14,104 nucleotides of DNA from an uncultured Eubacteriales bacterium (GCA_905193725.1 CAJJPW010000027.1:1-14104), one strand, 5' to 3'; counted from the stretch's first letter, positions 1 through 7,282 are shown. Numbers and translations: made by a program. Notes: generated from the sequence alone by a model not told the origin.

Positions 1-1
1 T

Positions 2-901
2 GCGGCGGAAAATGTGGTAGGGTATTTTACTAAATATGGAGACGGTGCCAGCGACTTTAACCCCATAGATGGTCTAGTAAAAGAGGACATCTATCAGATC
101 GCCCGGCGGTATCAGGCACCAAGTTGTGTGTTGGAAAAACAGCCAGCGGCAGGTCTGGGCATATCAGAAAATGACGAGGCAGAATTAAAAGTATCCTATC
201 AGCAGCTCTCTGCCTTCTTAAAGGGCAATCCTCTGGAGGAGGAGCAAGTAGACCGCATTGCCCACCTGTTTCAAGGTTCGATGCATAAGAGAAACCTTGC
301 CGCTTCCCCGATGAACCTGTGGTGGAAGGATGTGCCCAAACCTGTGTGCCACGTGGTGGTAGACGGGGTCTATGGGTTTATAGATGGGGGACTCGCCTGT
401 CAAAATGCCCAAGAGGCACTGGATAATACGATAGCGTATATCAACGCCCATCCGCAAAACTATGTGCTTTATGTAAAAGAGCAGCACCCAGAAGACCACT
501 GTTCCTTCCAATCTGCTGGCGGGATCTGGCCTGCCCATGCGGTACAGGGCACCAGAGAGAGCGAGCTATACCGGCCCTTTTATGAGGAGATCAAAAAGAC
601 CATCCAAACGCCTATCTTGCGGTATAATGTGTTCATCAAAGGAGATCGGAAAGATGTGGAGGAGTATTCGGGATTTGAGGCGAGAAATCCCCAGTATGGT
701 ATGCTCAAAGACAATCTGGTAGAAGACGTGGTGGTAAGCGGCATTGCCACGGAGTACTGCATTAAGAATACTGTTTTAGATCTGCTGCACAACGGACACA
801 ATGTATTTTTGTTGGCACAAGGTCTTGGGTACGTGGAAAGAGAGGGTCACTTGAAGACTTTGAAAGAGCTGGAAGAGCAGGGCGTGCATGTGATCTACTA
901 A
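2..901 (+). CDS. NAD+ synthetase (C-terminal part) fused to nicotinamidase; 5' end outside window
   Basis: The reading frame is open from base 2, so the gene begins upstream; the GTG at 14 is not a credible start. The first part (to about base 313) matches the C-terminal half of NH3-dependent NAD+ synthetase, with GYFTKYGDGASDFNPIDG and ending in a helix with HKRNLAASP, the usual NadE end. From about base 335 the same frame continues as an isochorismatase-fold nicotinamidase. Its catalytic triad is visible: Asp at 362-364 (VVVDGVYGF), Lys at 638-640 (FIKG) and Cys at 758-760 (GIATEYC). Metal-site histidines lie in QHPEDHCSF (485-487) and PAHAVQGT (539-541); the usual metal-site Asp (DWH) appears as Glu here (KEQH). 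Nicotinamidase makes nicotinate plus ammonia, and NadE uses ammonia to amidate nicotinate adenine dinucleotide, so both domains belong to cytosolic NAD salvage. Domain assignments are firm; bifunctionality is inferred. The NadE ATP-binding loop lies outside the window. Confidence 0.9.
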   Translation, partial: AAENVVGYFTKYGDGASDFNPIDGLVKEDIYQIARRYQAPSCVLEKQPAAGLGISENDEAELKVSYQQLSAFLKGNPLEEEQVDRIAHLFQGSMHKRNLAASPMNLWWKDVPKPVCHVVVDGVYGFIDGGLACQNAQEALDNTIAYINAHPQNYVLYVKEQHPEDHCSFQSAGGIWPAHAVQGTRESELYRPFYEEIKKTIQTPILRYNVFIKGDRKDVEEYSGFEARNPQYGMLKDNLVEDVVVSGIATEYCIKNTVLDLLHNGHNVFLLAQGLGYVEREGHLKTLKELEEQGVHVIY

Positions 902-920
902 ATTGATAACCATGTCGCCG

Positions 921-954
921 GCGTGATGAAATGAGTTTATCACGCTTTGCTCTG
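921..954 (+). terminator. Possible terminator after the NadE-PncA gene
   Basis: GCGTGATGAA at 921-930 pairs with TTTATCACGC at 936-945 (one G-T pair) around a five-base loop, 20 bases after the stop codon. The downstream tail TTTGCTCTG is only weakly T-rich, so termination here may be partial. A second hairpin with a better T-tract follows at 1010-1058. Confidence 0.4.
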
Positions 955-1009
955 ATTGAAATGTGAAAAAACTCTACCTGAAAGGATGGAGGAGAAAAGT
1001 ATTACCAAC

Positions 1010-1058
1010 GGCGGAAAGTCCACATCTATTGAGGATCTTTCGCCTTTTCTTTTCTTTT
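1010..1058 (+). terminator. Second plus-strand terminator candidate overlapping the 3' end of the convergent gene
   Basis: GGCGGAAAGTCC at 1010-1021 pairs with GGATCTTTCGCC at 1033-1044, with one bulged base on each side and an 11-base loop. A T-rich tract (TTTTCTTTTCTTTT) follows at 1045-1058. The right arm and tail lie inside the last codons of the minus-strand AI-2E gene (stop at 1026-1028), where they also encode its Lys/Arg-rich tail. The T-tract could therefore be a by-product of that lysine-rich coding sequence. Confidence 0.45.
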
Positions 1059-2243
1059 GCGGGGAATATCATCTTCTGTTTGGAGATAGTCCTTCGTCGA
1101 ACGGGACATGCCCTTTTTGGCCAAACGATTTTCGATGAGCGCCCGAATAATAGAGTAGATCACCGCAAAGGTGGGGACGCCTAGCAATAGCCCGACGACG
1201 CCAAATAGGCCTCCAAAGAACAGCAGCGCAAACATCACCCAAAAGGCAGAAAGACCGGTGACTTCCCCTAAAATGCGGGGTTCAATCACATTGCCCTGTA
1301 TCTGTTGGAGAGCGATGATAAAGATGATAAACCAAAGTGCCATCATAGGGTCTGCTAGGAGAATGATGATGGCAGAGGGTATGGCGCCAATAAACGGACC
1401 GAAAAACGGAATGATGTTGGTAACGCCGATGATGACGCTAATGAGGAGTGCATAGGGCATGCCAAAGATGAGCATACCAATATAACACAAAATGCCCACG
1501 ATCAGCGAGGAGAGCAGTTTGCCTGTGATAAAACCAGTAAACACCTTGTTGCTATCACGGGAGAGGCGAATGAGCCGCAAGGTAAAATTATAGGGTAAAA
1601 TGGCGAACAAGAACTTCTTAAGTTGGGCAAAAAACAACTCCTTTTTCATGAGCATGTAGATGGAGATGATAAACCCGATGAGCGCGTTGGTAACGCCCGA
1701 TGTAATCTGCACCGAGAGATCCAAAAGCCCAGGGAGCAATTTGGCAATGGAGTCGGATGCATTCAGTATCAGGTTTTTCCAAGAAAAGAGCACGTCTTCC
1801 ACTGCATCACTGTGGATATTGAGTTTGTCATAAATTTGTTGCGTCAGATCGTCCAGCATTTCCAGGTACTTGGGTACATTGCTCACCAAATTGGAGATGC
1901 TGTTATATATTTCGGGGATGATGATGTAAAATAGCGCCACGATGATGCCAAAGAAGATCAGAACAGAAGTGATGATGGACAACACCCGGATAAGTTTAGG
2001 CCGCTTTTTCTTTCGGTTAAAGATGCAGAAAACCTTGTTTTCGAAGAACTTCACAAAGTTGTTGAGCAGGTACGCCAAAACAAAACCCACGATAAAGGGT
2101 GTTAGGATAGAAAAAAGCTTGCCGATGGCATCTAAAATAGCGCCCATGTTGAGCAAGGCCAATAGAAATAGTATGGAAGCGGCAATGACGATAAAGGCAT
2201 ATACCGCTCTTCTCACATCTCGTTTTGAAAAATCAACTTTCAT
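1026..2243 (-). CDS. AI-2E family transporter (PF01594-type membrane protein)
   Basis: A 405-residue polytopic membrane protein, normal length for the AI-2E family (YhhT/PerM/YtvI relatives). Hydrophobic segments lie at about residues 14-33, 43-62, 86-110, 184-200, 242-283, 286-312 and 332-366, with a hydrophilic stretch at about 111-180 between the third and fourth, as is usual. The family signature TNIIPFFGPFIGAIPS is at about 275-290, and QGNVIEPRILG at about 315-325. The C-terminus is strongly basic (PRKRKEKAKDPQ) and probably cytoplasmic. The start is an ATG (2243-2241 on the complement) preceded by AGGAG with a 7-base gap. Family members have been linked to autoinducer-2 export and, in some Bacillales, to Na+/H+ antiport. 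The sequence does not decide the substrate, so the name should be read as a family name. It is convergent with the NadE-PncA gene and appears monocistronic. Confidence 0.9.
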   Translation of the reverse strand: MKVDFSKRDVRRAVYAFIVIAASILFLLALLNMGAILDAIGKLFSILTPFIVGFVLAYLLNNFVKFFENKVFCIFNRKKKRPKLIRVLSIITSVLIFFGIIVALFYIIIPEIYNSISNLVSNVPKYLEMLDDLTQQIYDKLNIHSDAVEDVLFSWKNLILNASDSIAKLLPGLLDLSVQITSGVTNALIGFIISIYMLMKKELFFAQLKKFLFAILPYNFTLRLIRLSRDSNKVFTGFITGKLLSSLIVGILCYIGMLIFGMPYALLISVIIGVTNIIPFFGPFIGAIPSAIIILLADPMMALWFIIFIIALQQIQGNVIEPRILGEVTGLSAFWVMFALLFFGGLFGVVGLLLGVPTFAVIYSIIRALIENRLAKKGMSRSTKDYLQTEDDIPRKRKEKAKDPQ

Positions 2244-2275
2244 CTAGTGGCTCCTATCCTGTTCCATGTATTTTT

Positions 2276-2281
2276 ATTATA
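2276..2281 (-). promoter_or_regulatory. Probable -10 box for the AI-2E gene
   Basis: Read on the minus strand this is a perfect TATAAT, 32 bases upstream of the ATG. No good -35 is visible at 16-18 bases; TTGTAT lies 20 bases away at 2302-2307, which is too far for a standard spacer. The promoter assignment therefore rests on the -10 box and its position. Confidence 0.4.
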
Positions 2282-2352
2282 TCGTAATTGGCGGTAAAAA
2301 TATACAAATGAGAGAAAATTAATTGAATTTTTAGCTGGCCAACAAGATCTTT

Positions 2353-2432
2353 AACGGAGGAAAAACGAGCAAATCACCCAGGAAGAGAGGAACTTTTGGA
2401 GGAGAAAAAGCAGGAGGGAGTGGGGGAAATGG
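2353..2432. other. Purine-rich tract in the divergent intergenic region
   Basis: The 299 bases between the divergent AI-2E and hydrogenase genes (2244-2542) hold the two promoters and, between them, this strongly purine-biased stretch. It contains several GGAGG/AGGAG-like motifs (for example GGAGGAGAAAAAG at 2398-2410). No ORF of useful length starts after them: the ATG at 2430 reads only six codons (MGFVKF). It lies upstream of the hydrogenase promoter, so it is not expected in that mRNA. I cannot assign a function. Confidence 0.4.
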
Positions 2433-2458
2433 GTTTTGTAAAATTTTAATAGATTTCC

Positions 2459-2487
2459 TTGTATTCCCCTAGCTTTTCCTATATAAT
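2459..2487 (+). promoter_or_regulatory. Sigma-A type promoter for the hydrogenase/ABC/nitroreductase unit
   Basis: TTGTAT at 2459-2464, a 17-base spacer, then a perfect TATAAT at 2482-2487. Transcription would begin near 2494, leaving a leader of about 50 bases before the hydrogenase ATG. It is the only good promoter seen upstream of the four-gene set. Confidence 0.7.
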
Positions 2488-2542
2488 GAGGGCGGTTATG
2501 AGACATAAAAATATCAGTAAAGAAGGAAAATGAGGAGTAGAG

Positions 2543-3979
2543 ATGAAACTATTTGATACCAGTGTGCAGGAGCTAAAGTATAAGGTTTTAAAAGATGTAG
2601 CTACTTTGGCCTTTGAAGACAGACTGGAGACCGGACTGCTCACTAGTCCAGAGCGGATTGTGCCAGGGCCACAGCCCACCATGCGGTGTTGTATCTATAA
2701 AGAAAGAGCGATTGTAAACCAGCGGTTGAAGTTGGCCATGGGGGGAGACCCTCAAAACCCCAACGTGGTAGAAGTGTTGAGTATTGCCTGCGATGAGTGC
2801 CCAGTAGATGGCATTCGGGTCACCGAGGCATGTAGAGGGTGTATTGCGCACCGCTGCCTCAATACCTGCCCAAAAGGAGCCATTCAGATTATCAACCACA
2901 AGGCACATATCGACCAGTCAAAGTGCATTGAATGCGGGCGCTGTGTCAACGCCTGCCCATATAACGCCATTGTCAAGTCCATTCGACCCTGTGAAAATGC
3001 CTGCAAAGTGGGCGCGATCAGCGTGGCGGAGGACAAAAAGGCATGCATCGACAACGACAAGTGTATCTCCTGTGGCGCATGTGTATATCAGTGCCCTTTT
3101 GGCGCGATTACCGATAAGTCGTTTGTTTTAGATGCCATTCGATTGCTCAAGGGATCAGAAAATAACCAAAAATACAAGGTATATGCGATAGTGGCTCCCT
3201 CCATCTACAGTCAATTTGGCAATGTGCGAGTAGAGCAGGCAGTGACGGGATTAAAGAAGTTGGGCTTTTTTAGCGTAGTAGAGGCCGCTTGGGGCGCGGA
3301 TATGGTGGCCTATCAGGAGGCCAAAGAGCTCAAAGAAAAGGGATTTTTGACCAGTTCCTGTTGCCCAGCCTTTGTCAAGTACATCCAGCAGAGTTTTCCA
3401 CAAATGGCGCAGCACATCTCCCACAATGTGTCTCCCATGGTGCAGATCGCCATGTATATCAAAAAGCTGGAGCCAGAGGCCAAGACTGTGTTTATCGGGC
3501 CGTGTATTGCCAAGAAGGCGGAGTATCAGCTGGAGCATGTGAAAGGGCTGATCGACTGTGTGATCACCTTTGAGGAATTGCTGGCGCTGTTTGACAGCAG
3601 GGATATCGATCTAAAAGAGCTGCCGGATTCCTATTTAGACAACGCCTCGTACTTTGGCCGGATTTTTGCCAAGAGTGGGGGTCTGACAGAGGCGGTGGCA
3701 GAGGCCATCAAAGAGCAAAAAGAGCCCTTTGACTTAAAACCCGCTGTGTGCAATGGGATTTTGGAGTGCAAAACAGCGCTGCTCAAGGCGTCAAAGAACA
3801 TGCTGAATGCCAATTTTATCGAGGGAATGGCGTGTGAATCCGGCTGTATTGGCGGTGCGGCGTGCCTGACCCATGGGCCTAAGGACAAGTCTTTGGTGGA
3901 CACTTATGGTAAACAGGCCATGGAAAAGAGCATCGAGGATTCCATAGAGGTGTTACAGACCATGGGAGAAAAGAAGTAG
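2543..3979 (+). CDS. Monomeric [FeFe] hydrogenase, group B type
   Basis: A 478-residue iron-sulfur protein, probably cytosolic: no signal peptide or membrane segment. Ferredoxin-like cysteine sets come first: C97/C100/C105/C109, C128/C131/C134/C138 followed by Pro, an extra pair C150/C154 (PCENAC), and C174/C177/C180/C184 followed by Pro. The H-cluster domain follows with all three signatures: L1 SSCCPAF (C273, C274), L2 GPCIAKKAE (C321) and L3 GMACESGCIGG (C431, C435). The four cysteines expected to hold the H-cluster (274, 321, 431, 435) are intact, as is C273, the usual proton-relay position. Known [FeFe] hydrogenases interconvert H2 with protons and electrons. The AF after CCP and the domain order fit the clostridial monomeric group B rather than the bifurcating group A. 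The ATG at 2543 has AGGAG five bases upstream. Maturases HydE/F/G are not in the window. Physiological direction and electron partner cannot be read from sequence. Confidence 0.92.
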   Translation: MKLFDTSVQELKYKVLKDVATLAFEDRLETGLLTSPERIVPGPQPTMRCCIYKERAIVNQRLKLAMGGDPQNPNVVEVLSIACDECPVDGIRVTEACRGCIAHRCLNTCPKGAIQIINHKAHIDQSKCIECGRCVNACPYNAIVKSIRPCENACKVGAISVAEDKKACIDNDKCISCGACVYQCPFGAITDKSFVLDAIRLLKGSENNQKYKVYAIVAPSIYSQFGNVRVEQAVTGLKKLGFFSVVEAAWGADMVAYQEAKELKEKGFLTSSCCPAFVKYIQQSFPQMAQHISHNVSPMVQIAMYIKKLEPEAKTVFIGPCIAKKAEYQLEHVKGLIDCVITFEELLALFDSRDIDLKELPDSYLDNASYFGRIFAKSGGLTEAVAEAIKEQKEPFDLKPAVCNGILECKTALLKASKNMLNANFIEGMACESGCIGGAACLTHGPKDKSLVDTYGKQAMEKSIEDSIEVLQTMGEKK

Positions 3980-4032
3980 TAGGATAATACTAGAGTAGAT
4001 CAATCCACAATGAGAGATAAAGGAGTGCCAAA

Positions 4033-4746
4033 ATGCTGGAAGTAAAAAACGTCACCAAAAGATATGGAAAGTTTCTGGCTAACGATAGCATCAGCTTTAC
4101 CGGGGAAGACGGGCAGATTTCCATTTTGCTGGGCCCCAATGGAGCGGGAAAATCCACCATCATCAAGTGTATTGCAGGTCTTTTGCGGTTTGACGGCGGA
4201 GTTCAGATCTGCGGGTATGGCAACAAATCCATTCAGGCCAAGAGACTGCTGGGGTACATCCCGGAAATGCCTGCCGTGTACGACCTTTTGACGGTGGGGG
4301 AGCATATGGAGTTTATCGCCAGAGCCTATGAGCTGGAAAGCTGGCAGAATTACCAGCAGGAACTCTTTGAGCGGTTTGAACTGGAGGACAAAAAGGATAA
4401 GCTGGGCAAGGAGCTCTCCAAGGGAATGCAGCAAAAGCTGAGCATCTGCTGCGCTCTCCTGCCAAGGCCAAAGGTCTTGATCTTTGACGAGCCCATGGTG
4501 GGGTTAGATCCTCGGGCCATTAAGGAACTCAAGCTGATGTTTACCCAGTTGAAAAACGACGGCTGTAGTCTGCTCATCAGCACCCATATGATAGATAGTG
4601 TAGAGGACTATTGGGACACGTGCCATATTATGATGAAAGGGAAGATTGCTGCCACTCGATATCATCACACAGAGGCGGAGCAGGATAAAACGCTGGAAGA
4701 ACTCTTTTTTGAAATCACAGAGGGGAATCAGCCATGTGGGGACTGA
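4033..4746 (+). CDS. ABC transporter ATP-binding protein
   Basis: A 237-residue ABC ATPase with the full motif set: Walker A GPNGAGKS (34-41), signature LSKGMQQ (128-134), Walker B VLIFDEP (148-154), D-loop GLDP (157-160) and the switch His in STHMI (H185). The Q-loop position reads GYIPE, with Glu in place of the usual Gln, a variant I associate with some exporter ATPases. The start has AGGAG with a 7-base gap. The gene lies 53 bases after the hydrogenase, and its last 13 bases overlap the start of the permease gene, so the two products almost certainly form one transporter at the cytoplasmic membrane. The substrate is unknown. The permease type suggests export rather than uptake, and no substrate-binding protein is encoded nearby. 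Confidence 0.93.
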   Translation: MLEVKNVTKRYGKFLANDSISFTGEDGQISILLGPNGAGKSTIIKCIAGLLRFDGGVQICGYGNKSIQAKRLLGYIPEMPAVYDLLTVGEHMEFIARAYELESWQNYQQELFERFELEDKKDKLGKELSKGMQQKLSICCALLPRPKVLIFDEPMVGLDPRAIKELKLMFTQLKNDGCSLLISTHMIDSVEDYWDTCHIMMKGKIAATRYHHTEAEQDKTLEELFFEITEGNQPCGD

Positions 4747-6302
4747 GATATTTATTTTTTACCACGTTGAAGAACTCCATTGTGCAGTTAGTGAAAAATC
4801 CCGGCAAGTTGATTGCGGCCATTTTGTTCATTTTACTGTTCGTATTTGTGATATTTTCGGGGAATTTAGGCAGTGAAGCGGGCCAGGAATTTCGCAACCC
4901 GCAGGAGCTATTTGCCATAGTATTTGCCCTCTATCTGATCTTTTTTGTGCTGGGAGCATATAAGGGCCTTACCTCAGGGGCTTCCTTCTACTCCATGGCA
5001 GATGTGAACTTGCTGTTTTCCGCGCCTATCTCCTCCAATAAAATACTGTTTTATGGGCTCATCCGTCAGATGGGGCTCTCCTTATTAGTAGGGGTATTTA
5101 TCCTGTTCCAGTATTCCTGGCTGCATATCACATATCATGTAAATCTAGGGGGACTGCTGGCGATTTTTCTAGGGTATTGTGTGGTGCTCTGTTGCTCGCA
5201 GCTCACTGCTATGGCCATTTACTCCTTCTCCAATGGGAACCCAGTGCGCAAAAGGTGGATTAGAGGCATTTTGCTAGGGGGATGCGCTGTGATTGCACTG
5301 GCAATAGGCGCCTGTGCATTGACAGCGGATGATCCCTTTGGCGCGCTGATTCAGACGGTCAATAGCCCGGTGCTCTCTATTCTGGTGCCGGTGGCGGGCT
5401 GGGTACAAGGGGGCGTATGCAGTGCCATCGCAGGAAGCTATCTGCCCATCCTGTGGAGTGTGCTGGCGGCAGGAGCGTATATGGTCTGCATTGCCCTTCT
5501 GATCGTCAAAACCAACAGCGATTTTTACGAGGATACGCTACAGGCCACTGAGATGTCTAGCCGGGCGTTGGACGCCAAAAAGCAGGGGAACTTAGAGGCA
5601 GTGCCGGGCAAGGTGAAAGTGGGCCAGACCGGTCTAAGCCGAGGCAAAGGGGCTTCGGTGTTCTTCTACAAGCACCTGTTAGAAGATAGGAGAAGTAAGT
5701 TTTTTATCCTAGACCTGAACAGTATCATCTTTATGGCCTGCATTGTGGCATTTTCCTTCTTTATGAGGGAGGAAGGATTATTGCCCATCTTCATCTTTGC
5801 CACCTACATGCAGCTGTTTAGCTCGTCCTTTGGCAGATGGATTCGAGAGCTGACAAAGCCCTATGTGTATCTGGTCCCCGTGGGGCCGTTTCGGAAGCTG
5901 ATGATGATCTGCATGGAAAATGTGCTGAAAGTCGCCATTGAGGCAGTTATTCTCTTTGTGGTAGTAGCTATTGTGCTGTCCCTGTCTCCGGGGCTGGCGG
6001 TTGTGGCCATCCTGGCGAGAATTGGCTTTGGCATTCTGTTTATGGCGGGCAATGTGCTCATCGAGCGGATACTGGGGCCAGTGAACAGCAAGATTTTAGT
6101 GATGGTGCTGTATTTCCTCATCATGGTGGCCATCGCAATCCCCGGGCTGGTACTGGCAATTGTATTTGTGGCGTTGCAGCAGCTGGTGGATGCCACACTC
6201 ATTGGACTGCTCATCACCGTGGCGTGGAATCTTCTCGCCAGCACACTGATTTTATTCCTCTGCCGGAACATGCTGAGCTTTGCGGAACTGAATCAAAAAT
6301 GA
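4734..6302 (+). CDS. ABC exporter permease (putative ABC exporter family)
   Basis: A 522-residue, highly hydrophobic protein. Membrane segments are evident near residues 26-42, 58-76, 107-126, 137-162, 178-197, 236-258, 328-344, 349-366, 397-418, 422-440, 453-480 and 487-510. A hydrophilic cytoplasmic loop at about 260-325 splits two similar halves. NLLFSAPIS (92-100) and PYVYLVPVGPFRKL (376-389) resemble paired motifs of the Firmicute putative ABC exporter family (PF16962-like). The ATG at 4734 overlaps the ATPase gene and has a GAGGGG site upstream inside that gene, consistent with coupled translation. Membership of an ABC transporter is clear from the partner ATPase; family name and direction are inferred. 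The substrate cannot be predicted. Confidence 0.85.
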   Translation: MWGLRYLFFTTLKNSIVQLVKNPGKLIAAILFILLFVFVIFSGNLGSEAGQEFRNPQELFAIVFALYLIFFVLGAYKGLTSGASFYSMADVNLLFSAPISSNKILFYGLIRQMGLSLLVGVFILFQYSWLHITYHVNLGGLLAIFLGYCVVLCCSQLTAMAIYSFSNGNPVRKRWIRGILLGGCAVIALAIGACALTADDPFGALIQTVNSPVLSILVPVAGWVQGGVCSAIAGSYLPILWSVLAAGAYMVCIALLIVKTNSDFYEDTLQATEMSSRALDAKKQGNLEAVPGKVKVGQTGLSRGKGASVFFYKHLLEDRRSKFFILDLNSIIFMACIVAFSFFMREEGLLPIFIFATYMQLFSSSFGRWIRELTKPYVYLVPVGPFRKLMMICMENVLKVAIEAVILFVVVAIVLSLSPGLAVVAILARIGFGILFMAGNVLIERILGPVNSKILVMVLYFLIMVAIAIPGLVLAIVFVALQQLVDATLIGLLITVAWNLLASTLILFLCRNMLSFAELNQK

Positions 6303-6359
6303 TAAGATAGAGGTATTCCAAAGCATGTTCATAATACAATTAGGAGAAAGAAGGAATGA

Positions 6360-6872
6360 ATGATGAATGTATCTCAGGCGATTCGCCAGCGAAGGAGCAT
6401 CCGCAAATTTCAAAAGGGTGTGGAAATCCCTAAGGAGCACATGGACCTGATGCTGGAAGCGGCTATGATGGCACCTAGTGCATGCAATGCCAGACCGTGG
6501 GAATTCGTAGTCGTCCAAGATGAGGACTATCGGAAAAAGATTGTGGAGATCGCGCCGTTTAGCCGGCCGATTCTGGAGGCCTCAGCGGCGATTGTGGTAT
6601 GTGGTAGACCAGATTTGCAAGAGAAAAGCCCTGCTCAGGGGTTCTTCCCCCAGGACTGCGGCGCGGCAATAGAGAACATCCTGTTACAGGCACTGGAGCT
6701 GGGCTATGGGACAGTCTGGTGCGGCCTATATCCCGTAGAGGATCGGGTGAACAAGGTACAGCAGCTTTTAGAGATCACCAGCATTCCAGTGGCAGTAATT
6801 GCTGTGGGGAAGGGAGCGGAGACACCGGCAGCTAAGGGATACTATCAGAAAGAGCGCGTAAAGTATCTATAA
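6360..6872 (+). CDS. Nitroreductase family protein (FMN oxidoreductase)
   Basis: A 170-residue member of the small nitroreductase family (PF00881 type). The N-terminal SQAIRQRRSIRKF carries the arginines that bind FMN phosphate, followed by APSACNARPWEFVVV (38-52), the usual flavin-contact region. AIENILLQALELGYGTVWCG (103-122) is the conserved helix and glycine-rich turn. The family catalyses NAD(P)H-dependent two-electron reduction of nitro compounds, quinones or flavins; this member's natural substrate is unknown. Two adjacent ATGs (6360 and 6363) are possible; the second matches the usual MNVSQAI start equally well. AGGAG at 6342-6346 and AAGGA at 6351-6355 both lie upstream. It follows the permease by 57 bases and a strong terminator follows it, so it is probably the last gene of the hydrogenase unit. 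Confidence 0.88.
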   Translation: MMNVSQAIRQRRSIRKFQKGVEIPKEHMDLMLEAAMMAPSACNARPWEFVVVQDEDYRKKIVEIAPFSRPILEASAAIVVCGRPDLQEKSPAQGFFPQDCGAAIENILLQALELGYGTVWCGLYPVEDRVNKVQQLLEITSIPVAVIAVGKGAETPAAKGYYQKERVKYL

Positions 6873-6896
6873 AAATATGAGAAAATGGGAAAATGA

Positions 6897-6929
6897 CGGC
6901 ACACTTTAAAAAGTTGTGGCCGTTTTTTT
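6897..6929 (+). terminator. Intrinsic terminator closing the hydrogenase-nitroreductase unit
   Basis: CGGCACACTTT at 6897-6907 pairs with AAGTTGTGGCCG at 6911-6922 with single-base bulges, and is followed directly by seven T residues (6923-6929). It begins 25 bases after the nitroreductase stop. The rest of the gap to 7282 holds promoters and a dyad, listed separately. Confidence 0.8.
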
Positions 6930-6998
6930 GTGGTGGAATTCTGTGCGAAGCATCTCCCCAAGGTATTAAAAATAATGGCAAACATTTTATAAAATACA

Positions 6999-7026
6999 TT
7001 GTTTTTTTCTTCTAATATATTATAAT
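6999..7026 (+). promoter_or_regulatory. Upstream promoter in the 410-base gap
   Basis: TTGTTT at 6999-7004, a 16-base spacer and a perfect TATAAT at 7021-7026. A start near 7033 would give a transcript that crosses the possible 31-codon ORF at 7090 and reaches the GatD-like gene with a leader of about 250 bases. Confidence 0.5.
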
Positions 7027-7089
7027 GAAAACATAACAATCTTTTAAAAATAAGACCTACTGTGATCTGACATGTGGGGGTGAGCGCCC

Positions 7090-7185
7090 ATGGAGGAAGA
7101 CCAAAATATCCATCATACATTAGAGTTTATTTTTGTTTGTAGAAAAAATCTAAAAAAATTACAAAAAAATGATAATAAACGCTAA
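7090..7185 (+). CDS. Possible 31-residue leader peptide (hypothetical)
   Basis: An ATG at 7090, with a GGGGGTG run at 7076-7082 as a rough ribosome binding site, opens 31 codons (beginning MEEDQNIHHTLEF) ending at TAA 7183-7185. The second half is Lys/Asn-rich because the DNA is A-rich. CATGTGGG at 7071-7078 can pair with CCCATG at 7087-7092 (one bulge), which would hide both the ribosome site and the ATG. I recognise no family. It may be chance; the support is its place downstream of a promoter. Confidence 0.2.
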   Translation: MEEDQNIHHTLEFIFVCRKNLKKLQKNDNKR

Positions 7186-7187
7186 TA
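7174..7187. promoter_or_regulatory. Weak cre-like site (possible CcpA box)
   Basis: AATAAACGCTAATA carries the AAxCGxT core of catabolite responsive elements but lacks the leading TG and the trailing C. It sits just upstream of the -35 box at 7193, where a regulator could influence the catabolic operon. This is a degenerate match in A/T-rich DNA. Confidence 0.2.
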
Positions 7188-7192
7188 ATTAC

Positions 7193-7221
7193 TTGCGTTC
7201 TTTGTTCGTATATTATATAAT
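7193..7221 (+). promoter_or_regulatory. Main promoter of the sugar/polyol catabolic operon
   Basis: TTGCGT at 7193-7198, a 17-base spacer and TATAAT at 7216-7221, preceded by about 50 bases of A-rich DNA (7141-7190) like an UP element. The expected start near 7228 lies 55 bases before the chosen ATG of the GatD-like gene. Confidence 0.65.
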
Positions 7222-7240
7222 TAGGGCGTGGAGTTTATTG

Positions 7241-7265
7241 TTTCAAATATAAATTGATATTGAAA
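7241..7265. promoter_or_regulatory. Operator-like imperfect dyad in the operon leader
   Basis: TTTCAA at 7241-7246 and TTGAAA at 7260-7265 form the ends of a 25-base imperfect inverted repeat; allowing one bulged base the arms extend to TTTCAA-TAT / ATA-TTGAAA. It begins about 13 bases after the predicted transcription start, where a repressor would block elongation. No regulator gene is in the window, so the binding protein is unknown. Confidence 0.4.
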
Positions 7266-7282
7266 TGGGAGTGAAGGTCAGT

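Noticed and set aside
14..16. GTG at base 14 as start of the first gene
   Set aside because: The frame is open to the window edge and the residues before it continue the NadE motif; it is an internal codon.
956..1184. Small plus-strand ORFs at the convergent junction
   Set aside because: They overlap the end of the AI-2E gene and the hairpins, with no recognisable product.
2430..2450. Six-codon ORF (MGFVKF) after a strong purine-rich ribosome-like site
   Set aside because: It lies upstream of the only promoter on that strand in this gap and is too short to support.
4000..4434. Minus-strand ORF opposite the ABC ATPase
   Set aside because: It is a shadow of a gene with all ABC motifs intact.
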